Shown here: positions 37,810 to 48,852 of the stretch, in pieces
Numbering within the stretch: position 1 is the stretch's first letter
Layout: each line of letters begins with the position of its first letter
NCBI GenBank assembly: GCA_011800155.1
Contig: CM022371.1
Location: 2,480,001-2,544,000 of the forward strand
Direction: 5' to 3'
DNA length: 64,000 nt
Origin: Flammulina velutipes
Lineage: Eukaryota > Basidiomycota > Agaricomycetes > Agaricales > Physalacriaceae
Notes under the pieces: model-generated
The model's database searches: none
Told to the model about the DNA's origin: nothing
What the model saw: the letters and a program-made list of their open reading frames with translations, nothing else
Translations under genes and position numbers: made by a program

Positions 37810-38018
37810 CCGTTGAACTCTGAGACGTCTTCCTGCTGCTCGTCGTGGGGGAAGGTGGGGAATTTCAACACTAAACACATGATTAATGCTTGTCAAAATC
37901 TAAATTATTTAATCAAATAAATAATCTCCACTCAACGCCCGCACGTGAGTCGCGCACGCCATCCTTTCCTCATGCTAGCGCGAAAAGATGCTTACAGCTT
38001 GCTTGCTCTCCGTCCGCC

Positions 38019-39649
38019 ATGTCCTTCTTCAAAGCTGGGTCACTCAGATTCCCAGTTCCCTGTAGGACTCGCTATTTTCGCTCTCTATCTACAAGCAGGC
38101 CCCATTTCCCTTGTGTCGATGCTCACGCTGCGAGGGAATCTCAGATCCGCCGCAAAAATTACATTGTTCCCTCCCAATCAACCGTTTCATCCGAGTCTGG
38201 TCCGGAACCGCCCTATGCGCGTCCCAATCCCACATCCTACAATGTTTACCACCATGATACGCCCATGCCTTTAGCCTACGGCTCCTCGTTACGTCCCTTT
38301 GACATTGCATACGAAACTTGGGGAACACTGTCACCTAGCAAAGACAACGTGATCTTGCTGCATACTGGCCTGTCCGCGTCCTCGCATGCAGCCTCTACCC
38401 CTCTAAACCCAGCGCCAGGCTGGTGGGAAAAGTTTATTGGCCCGGGAAAGGCTCTCGACACGAATCAATTTTTCATCATATGTACCAATGCCCTCGGAGG
38501 TTGCTATGGGTCCACAGGCCCATCGTCTATAGACGCTTCAACTGGCCATCACTACGCTACTACCTTCCCCATCCTGTCCATCTTTGACATGGTCCGCGCA
38601 CAATTCTATCTTCTCGATCATTTGGGAATAAACAAACTCTATGCAAGTGTCGGTTGTTCCATGGGTGCGATGCAGAGTCTTGCCGCAGGCTGGCTACATC
38701 CAGAGCGTGTTGGCAAAATCGTTAGTATAAGCGGCACAGCTCGAAGTGCACCATCGGCTGTCGCAATGCGATATGCTCAGCGCAGCGGTGAGCACGTCGA
38801 TGTCCCTCTCGTCTACCGCCTCTGAGCACTGTTTCCAGTCCTGATGGCCGACCCGAATTGGAACCATGGTTTCTATTACGATGGACTACCGCCACACACG
38901 GGTATGAAACTTGCAAGGCGTACGTTAAGGCTGTGCATGCACTTAATGTAGCTGAACCATTTCATAGAAATTGCTACCATCACGTACCGATCTGGTCCTG
39001 AATGGGACCAACGTTTTGGACGCCAATTGAGGCCACTCACGGAAGTGACTGAGGGACCTCGTCAACCAGCTTTATGTCCGGATTTCCTGATTGAGACATA
39101 TCTTGACCACCAGGTTCGTCGTGTTTTTCCAAAAGGCGTACATATATATCTCAACAAACCTTCAGGGAGAAGAATTCTGCTTAAAATACGATGCAAACTC
39201 TCTCATCTACATATCGAAGGCTATGGACCTCTTCGACATGACCGAAGAAGCCCTCAAGGAATTAAATCTCAATCCTATAGCTCCTTCCACCAATGGTGTG
39301 TCGGAACCTCAACCACATAAAACATCACATTCAAAATCTCATCCCCCACCCACCAATCCTCCTCCTTACCTTGCCTCTTTGGCAAGAGGGATGTCCCCCC
39401 TCTCCAAAATTCCTGTTCTTGTCCTCGGAGTCCAGAGTGACATCCTCTTCACGGTAGAGCAACAACGGGAGGTCGCAGACGCTTTACGATTAGCTGGAAA
39501 CAACAATGTCGTGTACTACGAACTGGGAGGCGTGTGGGGACATGATACATTCCTGTGAGTTAGTATACTTGCTATTCACCCCGTGCTCATATTCCTTTAG
39601 GTTGGACGTTCTCAACGTCGGGGGCGCGATTCGTGGATTCCTGTCATGA
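38019..39649 (+). CDS. Serine O-acyltransferase, MetX/Cys2 family
   Basis: Alpha/beta-hydrolase acyltransferase resembling fungal serine O-acetyl- or O-succinyltransferases (S. pombe Cys2, Aspergillus CysA), which feed cysteine synthesis. Five exons (38019-38787, 38839-38919, 38968-39113, 39166-39554, 39601-39649) give 477 aa. The N-terminus [20 protein letters not shown] looks like a mitochondrial presequence. Visible: [44 protein letters not shown], the nucleophile Ser in [27 protein letters not shown], and catalytic Asp and His in VQSDILF and GVWGHDTFL. Homoserine acetyltransferase (Met2) is the main alternative, but the SASSHA and NALGG signatures favour the serine enzymes. Confidence 0.85.
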
Positions 39650-39823
39650 TGTGTTCAAAAGATTTTTGTCGGATTCTTAGCACTGTACTTTATACATTCA
39701 TCCAATCATTTACAAGTAGATATCAGCTTCACGCATCGCAACCCATTCATTCAAGCACCGTGGTAAATTGTGGCAACTCAAGTGTATGGAAAAACGGGCC
39801 GTTGATCCGAATTGTCTTGAATC

Positions 39824-41855
39824 ATGAACGTCCTTGTCTACAACGGACCAGAGGTCATCGCAGCCTCGTTGACACACACATTGTCAACGCTGAGAGCACT
39901 ACTGACACCAAACTACACTGTGCAGCCCATTTCTCACCAAGCTTTGCAATCTCAGCCATGGCCAACCAGCTGTGCTCTCCTCGTCTTCCCAGGGTGCCGT
40001 AGAGTCCTGCCATCGGCTATTCCTACCATCGCACATTACCTCGATACAGGTGGTTCATTTCTGGCCTTCAGTTCTGGCGCAAAACGTGTCGGATCCGGTC
40101 TGGAGAACGTTGCATCTCTAGGCCTCTCTCTGGACTCTTCATTAGATGACACTTCTTTCCGCTTCTACGATCGTCCCTCGAAATCTTACATTACTCTGTC
40201 TCCCAGCACGCTTCCCGAAGGCAGTTCGACTGAACGTCTAAGCATGCAGGCAGCCGACGGCTCAACCGTAGAGGGTCTTCAATCTCATGCGTCCATCATT
40301 GGGCTTGATGGAACCACGGATCGTGTTAAGGTTCTTGGCCACTTCACAGGGGGTCACGACCTTGCTGGCATACATATTCGTGTCGGAGATGGACGTGGCG
40401 TCATCTGGGCTGCTTCCGTTGAATATCCTATTCCCGACGACGCGTTGAAGCTTAACGAAGAGCGGAGGCATGCACTGTTGCGCGATGACCTAACATTCCT
40501 GGGACTTAGACTTCCTTCCAACGATGATCCCGTCGTGTCCCGCCCTTCCCCTCTATTCCTTGTCAGCCACTCAGCTGCACCGGAAGCAGTGTCCAGCGTC
40601 ATCAGTGCCTTTACTGGCTCTGATACAATCACTGCGCAAGTTATTGAGGACGAGAATGATTCATTCCTGTTCCATTCCCCGCAGGATCTTATCCCTGTCA
40701 AAAGCCAATGCCAGGCAGATTACCTCGCCTCCTCTGATCCCGGCGCTTGGCAACCCAAACATATCCTTGTCTATACTGGTGGTGACCAGCCAGATGTAGA
40801 GGATACGCCATTGTTCAGTACCCGGGAGTACTTCGAGTGCCTTTCGGCGGCGAGGATTCGAGAAAAATGCATCGCCAAAGAAGGCTCCTGGGGGTTCGGT
40901 GAATGCTTGATGTACGGGGAGGTGGTCACAAGTACACAGACTATGCTTGACAAGTGAGTCGTCTACTATTGTGTATATCCAATTCTCAATGGGACAGGAA
41001 CCCTCGTATCCTCGCGTCACTTCCGCCACCATTTGTCTCTCTTGCTTCATTCCAGTTGGCCGGACGTGGCCGTGGGAGCAATGTTTGGTTGTCACCTGCA
41101 GGATGTTTACAGTTCTCACTGCTGCTTCGCGTCGACTTGGGATCTTTCCCGCCCAGCAAGTTGGTGTTCGTGCAATATCTATTTGCCCTCGCTGTCGCCG
41201 AAGCTTGTCGCGACGAGAGAGTATTGGGACGACGAGGAGAGGCGGTCCGTATCAAATGGCCGAACGACATCTATGCTACAACTCCAACTGGGGAAAACAA
41301 GAAGATCGGTGGTATTCTTGTGAATACCAATTTCTCTGGTGGAACATGCCATATTGTCATCGGTAAGCCCGGAGAGTGTGGGAGCATACATGGAGTTAAA
41401 ATCATCATACAGGAACTGGCACAAACATATTCAATCCACCGCCCATATTTTCGCTTTCACAGCTCCAAGGACCTGATGACACGCCCCTCAGCATGGAAGC
41501 TACCGCAGCTACGATACTAGCAAAGTTCGAAGGGATGTGGACAACATTTATGCGTGGAAACGGATCTTTCGAGCCGTTTATGGATCTATACTTGCAGCGT
41601 TGGCTCCATTCGTGAGTTACACTTTGTTATTTCCATTCCTAGGCTCAAGGGCGGCATAGTGATCAACTCGTCACATTAACTACTACGGCCCCACCCACCC
41701 AGGTGCGAATCTGCGGTATTACTCCAGAATACGGACTGCTACGTACCATGCCCGAGCGGAAAGGCTGGTCTTCCGGAGACGAAGGATTCATCGACTTGCA
41801 GCCCGACGGAAACAGTTTTGATATCATGGCAGGAATGATCAAATCCAAGTCATAA
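39824..41855 (+). CDS. bpl1: Biotin-protein ligase (holocarboxylase synthetase)
   Basis: Attaches biotin to acetyl-CoA and pyruvate carboxylases. Four exons (39824-40953, 40998-41362, 41413-41611, 41660-41855) give 629 aa. The N-terminal half is the glutamine-amidotransferase-like domain of eukaryotic ligases (MNVLVYNGPEV, LLVFPGCRRVLPSA, GGSFLAFSSGA). The C-terminal catalytic part begins GEVVTSTQTMLDKN. It includes the biotinyl-AMP loop GRGRGSNVWLSP, RIKWPNDIY, KKIGGILVNTN and a GTGTNIFNPPP turn, followed by a small C-terminal beta domain. Length and order match yeast Bpl1. The GxGxN turn is written GTGTN rather than the more common GCGIN. Confidence 0.92.
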
Positions 41856-42048
41856 AGTAAGAATACAACAAACTCTAGACTCGTGAAAATACGACTAACG
41901 ATAGCGATACAGTGGGTGGATGCAGGAATATATACGATGCTGAGGTCGGAACTTGGTGTATAAGTTGTGAATACTATGCAATCGAACCCAGCGATGGCAA
42001 AAACATGAAAGATACGGCGCGAAATGGGAAACATGACCATGGAAGAAT

Positions 42049-43004
42049 TCACTGGTACATCCGCAAGGGAGGTAGTTCCAGCTGAAGATCATCAAGTGGT
42101 GATTTGTCTCGTAAAATGTCGTGGATGGAAGGGAGACGGTCGACGTCTCGTCCATGTGTGCGCGATGATGTGGAATAGGCGCCAGCGTCGATCGGTGTTC
42201 TGTCGCGGGTAGTAGGTGGCCCAGAGAAGTCCGACGAACCACAGGAATACGCCTGCTCCAAGCGCTGGTCATCCAACAGACGGTGGTATTCAATTTCAAG
42301 CTTTCGAATTGTTTCGGCAGCTGGACTGATGTTTAGCAACGAACAACCACCATGAGACGATGATGCGTACCGTGTTCAAGAAGCTGAATCTTACTTTCGG
42401 TACCGGTCAAGCCTGGAAGCACCTCGGACAGCATACGCACAGTGCAGTTTTCCCTGTGCGTGCGCATCTGTGCAGCGCTGACGTTTTGCGTCTGGTGCTG
42501 TATGTAATCAGGCCGACGCGCCGCATCGCCGTTCCCAAGGAGATACCGCTGCGAATTTTTCAAATCGAGGATGTAGTCCATAGCTAATCTCAAGTGAGCC
42601 TCAGCGCCACATCAATATATTGTAGGTCACGCACCGGTCTCCATGATAGCGACTCTCGCCGCAGCGCCAGGCCTCAGACGGGAGGGGAGCGCATCTCGTA
42701 GCTCCAAGAACTGTTCCCTCAGGCGACTTTGATACGTTGGTCGTGGGCCTGGACCACGGGAAGAGGTTGACGGCTCTTCCTCGCCCACCTCTTTCCTCCA
42801 CTCCTCAATTACGATCCGTTTGTGGAGTATGCCCGCAAGTATACGGCGGTGGCGTTCCAGGATGTGAGGGGGGAGATTGGGAGGTGGCCGACGCCCAAAC
42901 TTGGGGTTGGGAACAGGTGCAAAGGCTGTGGACATGGAGGAGGCCAAGGGAGGGAGGGAGGAAGAGGAAAACGAAGTTGATTCGCGAGGGTAACATTGTT
43001 CCAT
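42049..43004 (-). CDS. Helix-loop-helix (bHLH-type) transcription factor
   Basis: Three exons (42049-42320, 42371-42583, 42635-43004) give 284 aa. Splicing at 42584-42634 joins the halves of an HLH: helix 1 SRLREQFLELRDALP, loop SRLRPGAAARV, helix 2 AIMETAMDYILDLK, which fits the KxxILxxAxxYIxxL pattern. The segment before helix 1 is proline/serine-rich and lacks the dense basic residues and the His/Glu/Arg triad of E-box binders; a basic stretch (RHRRILAGILHKR) lies about 40 residues earlier. So it may dimerise without classical E-box contact. The C-terminus carries a short leucine-spaced helix (IRKLEIEYHRLLDD). The start could also be 42935. The target is unknown. Confidence 0.7.
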
Positions 43005-43990
43005 CCTTCTTCGCCTTTATATAAGGACTTATCACTCCGAAATCCGCCTAAGCCTGGTCGAGGATTATGAAGTCCGCAAATCCATCATGTGGACCATTTG
43101 GCTGGCGCATCAAACTGGACATTGTGTTCTATTGGCTATCTGTATATGGGGCTTATTGTTAGCGTGATGATGCTGCAAAAAACGAGTAGACAAAAACGCA
43201 ACAAAAGGAATGTTGGGATCAGGAATGCGAAAGGGTATAGGAATGGGGAAAGAACAGCATTTCTGGCCTTTGTTCTCCCGAAGTGGTAACTTTTCCTGGG
43301 GTGGATGCCCTCCCACTCTGACCGAGAACGTTGCAGGGCTTCGGAATTCGTACGGATTTGGGGAGTAGGACCAGGATGTAAGTATGATGACAATAATCCC
43401 TATTGTCTATGGGCAAGAAGATTAGACAATAGTCTCACTGATGGGATGGGTACATACATTGCATTGCTAACAGGGACCGCCAGGAAGTTTAATTGTGGAT
43501 GGAATCAGGCTCGCTGATTTGTGGAATGAATAGCTGCCGATCTACAGCATCGCGGAAGCAAGATGGAGATATCCTCGAGTCTGTGCGCCTCAGACAATAA
43601 TGAAGTGCCGTAAGTCACATCGCGGAATAAGATGCGCGAAGCGGCGACCTAGCACTTCAGCACATGGATTCAGCGAACGAGGACAAAAGGATGGATAATT
43701 CGCGTATCTAACAGACAACGTCTTCGCTAGGACAATTGGGCACGGACTCGCGGACATACTCAACAGACCCTGCGATGATTTTGTCAAAGCGCATCCCATG
43801 AACAAGAATGGCAGCGTACCAATGTGGAAAGAAGGGTTGACGCGTTAAACATTCCTCTCTCATCTCTGACTCCGCACGATCAATGTGACTCACTGGATAG
43901 CTGCGCACTTGACTGACTAGCACGAGGATTGACTCCCATAGAATGCAATGCATATTGTCTTCCGACAGGACAAGAGAAAGGCGGACACAG
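43005..43990. other. Intergenic, 986 bp
   Basis: Long spacer between the bHLH gene start and the stop of the Laa2-like gene. Frames at 43089-43517 and 43590-43805 show no domain or splice logic. The length is unusual for this dense window and may reflect an extended promoter for the bHLH factor. Confidence 0.4.
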
Positions 43991-45088
43991 CTACACCATT
44001 CCACTGCCTCTCCTGCTTGGCGTTCGACCTTTTCCCCCAGTCTTGATCTTCTGTGCCTCCCCGACAAGCTCAGCAATGAGCCCGTTATACGTCTCAGAGT
44101 CCTGCTGTAAGGCGTCACGATTCTGGAGCAAATGAGTAAGTCTAGTGGAAGTTTTTGCCGTATGGGCTCGTAATTCGGCCAAGCAGCGTTCCAGCGCTGA
44201 TAGCGGTTGTATGGATAACGAATCTGGAGATGGGTATTTAATCGCGTTGAGGTACAGCAATTCCAAAGGGTAAACTGACCTGGGTCGAGAGCTAATAGCT
44301 CCTGTATCTTGGCATCATCGAGGTCGGGTTTAGGGCCGTATGAGGCGTTTGGAATACGGGGAGAACCCGCACGGGAGTTGTTGGCTGAGGAAGAAGGATG
44401 GCCAGGATGATTCGGACCGCGAGATCCCGGAGGAGCGGACATCGGGCGTGTGGTAATATGCAGTGGTGGTAGCGGCCTGCCGTTCGCGTGAGGCAACACT
44501 TCGTCTAGGTTTACTGGTATTCCGAGTGCTATTAGATGCTGTCTTCGTATACGTGAACGGATCCAGTTTGGTGGTTTCGTCGGGGGCGGCGACTGGGTGA
44601 GCATGTTGTACAGATCCCGACTAGAAATCTGCATTAGAACGGGCTAAGCGTGTATGCAAGTCGTACCTCTCGGGTGTTACTAGAATCTGGCTGATTCCCT
44701 CCATTTCACGGATTGGATCGTTCGTTGTCAAGTCTGCCAACGACTGCTGGCCCCATAGTGGCCCCAGCACCGCATCGACATCGCGCTTTAGCTGTTCTCG
44801 GTCTGGCATCGGCGCGAGACGTAGCGCCTCCCATTCTCCGTACGACGACGGCCCAGCAACGGGCTCTCCAAATCCCATATCATCTCCAAATTGCTGGGTG
44901 GGCCCATCGTCAAAGTCACCAAAGTCACCGAAATCATCATCGTCCGTCGTGGCGGTCTGATTTGAACCAAAGTCCTCGAATTCATCGTCTGCAGCGAAAG
45001 ACGGCAAGACTGTCGTCGGTTTTGAGGGCGTCGCTGTCGAGTCCTCCACCCCCCAGACGGATGCACCAAATGTAAAGTCGTCGTCCAT
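43991..45088 (-). CDS. Laa2-like AP-1 accessory protein (DFGDF motifs)
   Basis: Three exons (43991-44223, 44280-44620, 44667-45088) give 331 aa. The N-terminus MDDDFTFGASVWG is followed by an acidic part with repeated FEDFGS, DDFGDFGDFDDG motifs, the kind used by clathrin-adaptor accessory proteins such as aftiphilin and yeast Laa2 to bind adaptor ear domains. The middle has RSRIRRQHLIALGIPVNLDE, which I associate with the fungal Laa2/DUF5102 family, and the end is a coiled coil (TRLTHLLQNRDALQQDSETY). The predicted role is cargo sorting at the trans-Golgi/endosome. The family assignment rests on memory of that signature, so it is moderate. Confidence 0.55.
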
Positions 45089-45136
45089 GACAATGTCGGT
45101 AAACAAGTTTGGCTTGGTTTACTTTGTCCCACCATC
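45089..45136. promoter_or_regulatory. 48-bp divergent intergenic region
   Basis: Start codons of the Laa2-like gene (minus) and the Rrn11-like gene (plus) are 48 bp apart (30 bp if an upstream in-frame ATG at 45106 is used). Transcription must start inside the opposite gene or from a minimal shared element. Confidence 0.55.
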
Positions 45137-46022
45137 ATGTCCTTTCTTTTCCAATCACTCGAAGTTACTCCCCGCCTCAGTGCTCGTAAAATACACATTT
45201 GCAGACTATACGACGTTCTCCAGCTGTCTTTGCTCAGAAATGACTTGCCAACCGCCAGACGGGCTTGGGCGATTCTCGCGCGATGTAAAGAAATAAACTG
45301 GAAGTCTCTTTGGCCTCTTGCCGTCCGTATTCTGGGAGACGAAACCTTTGACTCTTCCGATTCTGCTCGGAAAGTTGAGTTTTTGCGTGAAATGCTGGCT
45401 GAGCGTATCGAAGGGGTGCGGCTAGCTTGCTCTCTCTAGGGAATTGAGGTTCACGCGACTTGCAATCTAGAAAGAGATTCTCTTGAAGGAGCTAGTACTT
45501 CGCCAGATCCTTGCAGAAAACTATAAGGACGCTTTGGATGAACTTGAATTGTAGGACATCTCACACCCTTCTACTTACCGAGATGGACTGAGGCCCGTCT
45601 AGATATCTTCCTTCTTTTCCCTACCAAGATGACCCCGTCTTGCATGTATATGCAGGTCTCCTTTGCTTGTTCATGTCCCAACCTCAAGAAGAAGGAGAAC
45701 CATATGATAGTGAGTTTCGGCGCCTTACTATGGGCCCAATTTGACCTGATTATTCCTCAGATTTTCTGTTGCATACAGCTAGGACGCATCTACAAGGCGC
45801 CAGGACGCGAGATCCAGACAACGACGTGGCGGAACAATTCATTCGTCAGGTCTGTCTCTCCTTTGCCGTTGAAACCTCTTACTGAGGATTTTATAGATTG
45901 GTAAGATATCTGGAGACGCAATCGAATCAGAATCGGACGACGACGACGGGAGTGATAAAATGGACGTCGTGGAGAGTCCGCGTTCACAAAAGCGCGCACG
46001 TACGAGACAAGAAAGCAATTAA
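45137..46022 (+). CDS. Pol I initiation factor, Rrn11-like (TPR)
   Basis: Five exons (45137-45415, 45471-45550, 45603-45709, 45761-45849, 45897-46022) give 226 aa. TPR-like helical repeats fill most of the chain (RLYDVLQLSLLRNDLPTARR, WAILARCKEINWKSLW, LLKELVLRQILAENYKDALD, LHVYAGLLCLFMS). It ends in an acidic tail (ESESDDDDGSDK) and a basic NLS-like QKRARTRQ. This pattern fits fungal Rrn11, the TPR subunit of the core factor/SL1 complex that recruits Pol I to rDNA, related to TAF1A. The NDLPTARRAWAIL...W..LW signature is the main reason for the call. Another TPR nuclear protein cannot be excluded. Confidence 0.6.
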
Positions 46023-46192
46023 CATATAACCAATAACTAAATAATGTACAACAATCTATAGGGTAACTGTAAACATGATATAATACAGGATAGCTGTGCG
46101 AGGAGAAAACAAGAAGAAAGGGGTATGTAAATAGAGCAGTATCTGTGCAATGTCCCAAGTGAGAGGAGAGTGAAATGATACGGGGAGAATGA

Positions 46193-48547
46193 TCAGAAAA
46201 TGTGCCACCATTTGCGTTTTTTGTTTGGATCCTTCGGTGCTTTGGGCGCTTTGCCCAACTTCCCCTTCTTCATTGTCAAAACGCCATCTGGAGCGGTATA
46301 CAACGGAGGAATCGATCCCTTCCTAGTCCGAGGAGAGAACAAGCCACGTTGGCCGTCTTTGCCGGTAGGAGATGTCCCGTACATGGCGTCTGGGTTGGGT
46401 TTCCTAAAGAAAGATGAGCCCGCAGAAATGTTTAGAACAAGGGCCACATACTCGTCGACATAGACTAGGTAATCTTTCTCGTGGCGTAAACCAGCCATCG
46501 CGTGCCGTATCTGAGCCTGCAGCATCAGGCGGATGTTATTTGGTACGTTGATTCTTCTCCTCCAGATAGCAACACTATTCCCGGATGGGGATGGTAGGAA
46601 GACAAAGACAACGGTTTGTTTTTCGGGTTGATAGAAGGCGACGGATTCCTGGAGAACCTTGTCGTACGTTTTCTGGAGTTGGTCGAAAATGAGCCAATCG
46701 AATGCAGGTTCACTTGGCTTGCTGGGATGGCGGTACGCAGCGTTGACGAGAAGTGCGCCACGTTCCTGCGTTTGGAGGAATTTGTGCAACTAGACGGCGG
46801 TGAGTGAGATCTAAGACAATTTGTGGACTGGACGCACCCCGTATGCACCAAGAGAATACTCGACTGCATCTATCCAGTCCAGGACGGAGGATACGCGAGG
46901 ATCCTTGTCTGGTGGGAAAGCCCAACGAATTCTCTCTCTAGCCTTCCGCTCCTTACCGAAGAACGCGTGATTGACCGCTGAGAGTGCCTCTCCGTGTGAC
47001 TCTGTGAATTTGACGTTCGTGTACTCGTTGAGCTTGTTATGGGCGTCAACAAAGTTGAGTGGAACGGTAGTGCCCTTGTAAGCGTGGGTCAGCGTCTTTG
47101 AAGGCATCACATAGCCAGTATCCTGAGTACGAGGAACAGTATCTTTCCTCGGCTCAGGTCCTGCCCCCCATCCGCCCGAGAGCGTTGCATTAGCAGTGCT
47201 TTGAGGTGTAGCTCCCCATCCACCTCCCCACGCGCTAGCATTACCACTGGGTTTAGGTGGGTCTGCTCCCCATCCACCACTGGCAGCAGTCGACCTTGCG
47301 TCGTTTCCCCATGCACTGTTGCCTTTTGGTGCTCCCCAGTCGTCGTCTCCCCAACCACCGCCACCTCCAGTTTTTGGTTCAGCGCCCCAGCCCTCGTCGC
47401 CCCAGCTAGAAGACCCGCCACCCCAGCCACCACCACCGCCACCACCCGCACGTCCGGAAGCAAATCGTACCTTTCGATCGTCCTCCTCCCAGTCATCGTC
47501 CTCGTCTGCACTGGAGAACTGATCGCCCCAGGCTGCGCCGCCAGCGTTACCCCATCCACCAGGATCTGGCTGTCCCCAAGTATTGCCGGGCACAGACTGG
47601 TGCTTGCGCTGTTTCTCGTTGTCCTGGTGCATCTTGGCATACATCTGCCTCACATCTGTAAGATCTGCGCCGGGGCCTCTCATGTTCTTGAGCTGGGCAG
47701 TCGCAAGAGCAGCGGTATGGGACTGGTGACCAGCGTGTGCGTGGGATTGCTGTCCTGGGAATGCATGCTGGGCCGGATGTGCATTGTGACCAGGAAAGGA
47801 ATTTGTATGTGCACGAGCTGGTTGGTGGTGCGTCTTGGGGGGTGCTTGGGCGTACTTGAGGTAATCGTTATTCTGAGGTGTTTGACTGAGCAACGAGTTC
47901 AAAATCTGGGACCGTTGCTGCGAAGACACTTGGGCCTTTGTTCCAACGAGGCCCGGAGGAACGTAGGGAGACGGAGTCACCTTTGATAATCTTCTTGCTT
48001 CCTCACCCCATGACTGCCAGCCAGGCTTTCCTGGCGGCGGCGCTGCTGGTAGCTCGTCGTCGTCGTACGAATCATAATCTTCTTCGTCCTCGTCGTCGGT
48101 CGCCGGTCCGAACAGAGTCTGTCGAGCCGCCGATTGCGGTGTTGCCTTTGCTGCCATTGCTGGTGGCAAAGGCTGTCCTCCTCCCCAGCCTCCAAAGCCT
48201 GCATTATGCGGGCTTTTGACGGCTGCCTGGGCGACGGGAACAGGCTCAGGCGCTCCCCATCCAGTATTTTCCGAGAAAGCACCTGCACGAGGACGACCAC
48301 GACGGTACATGAACAGATTAGCAACTGGCAACAAGCGCCGGAAACAGTCATTGATTCAATCGAATCAAGTGACTGCATTTGACGCGAAAAAAAAAAAACA
48401 GTACACACCTAGGGCCGGCGACATAGTCATCACCTGTGGCGACTTTGGCGAGCGCATCTCCGCCTCTGTTTCCTCGGGAATCGTTGCTGGGACGGCTCTC
48501 TGAGCTGCCTCGTCTTGTTTTTGCTTTCCCTTCTTGGCCTTTGCCAT
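46193..48547 (-). CDS. WG/GW-repeat protein, candidate Argonaute partner
   Basis: Four exons (46193-46403, 46452-46789, 46838-48282, 48409-48547) give 710 aa. The first 45 residues are Lys/Glu-rich (MAKAKKGKQKQDEAAQ). The centre is disordered with 16 Trp-Gly pairs, 13 of them between about residues 281 and 419, set in Gly/Ala/Ser/Asp (GGWGNAGGAAWGDQF, SSWGDEGWGAEP). The C-terminal 280 residues are folded: VPLNFVDAHNKLNEYTNVKF, WIDAVEYSLGAYG, QLQKTYDKVLQESVAFY, VPNNIRLMLQAQIRHAMAG, with a basic tail KKRKWWHIF. Closely spaced WG pairs are the hallmark of Argonaute-hook proteins. I do not recognise the C-terminal domain. A membrane-traffic or nuclear role remains possible. Confidence 0.7.
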
Positions 48548-48852
48548 TTATTTCCGAAATGAAGTCCCAAATAGTCAACTCGTTTCAAGGAGCATCGGCG
48601 GATGCCACGGCTGTCCTCGACTAGCGCTGCGCAAGGTGTGTGGAATGAGAGCAAGCTTGGATAAGATCATTATGGATGCCAACAGGGTCGAGGCCGCGCT
48701 TTAGGTCTCCCACGTGGATTTTCGATCGCGTAAAGTGTGGCGCACTCTGACCCGCGAGCGTGATGCATCAGATCATCACCAAAGTCTATCTCTCAAAGTC
48801 ACACACAGATCCTGAAATACATTTATATTATCTGCGTATCAAACCTATCGAA
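48548..48852. other. Intergenic, 305 bp
   Basis: Spacer between the WG-protein start and the vps60 stop. No coding or repeat signal seen; presumed WG-gene promoter. Confidence 0.4.

Noticed and set aside
47201..47986. 261-codon plus-strand frame
   Set aside because: Antisense to the WG-repeat exon; its Ser/Thr/Val-rich composition is a shadow of the GC-rich WG codons.
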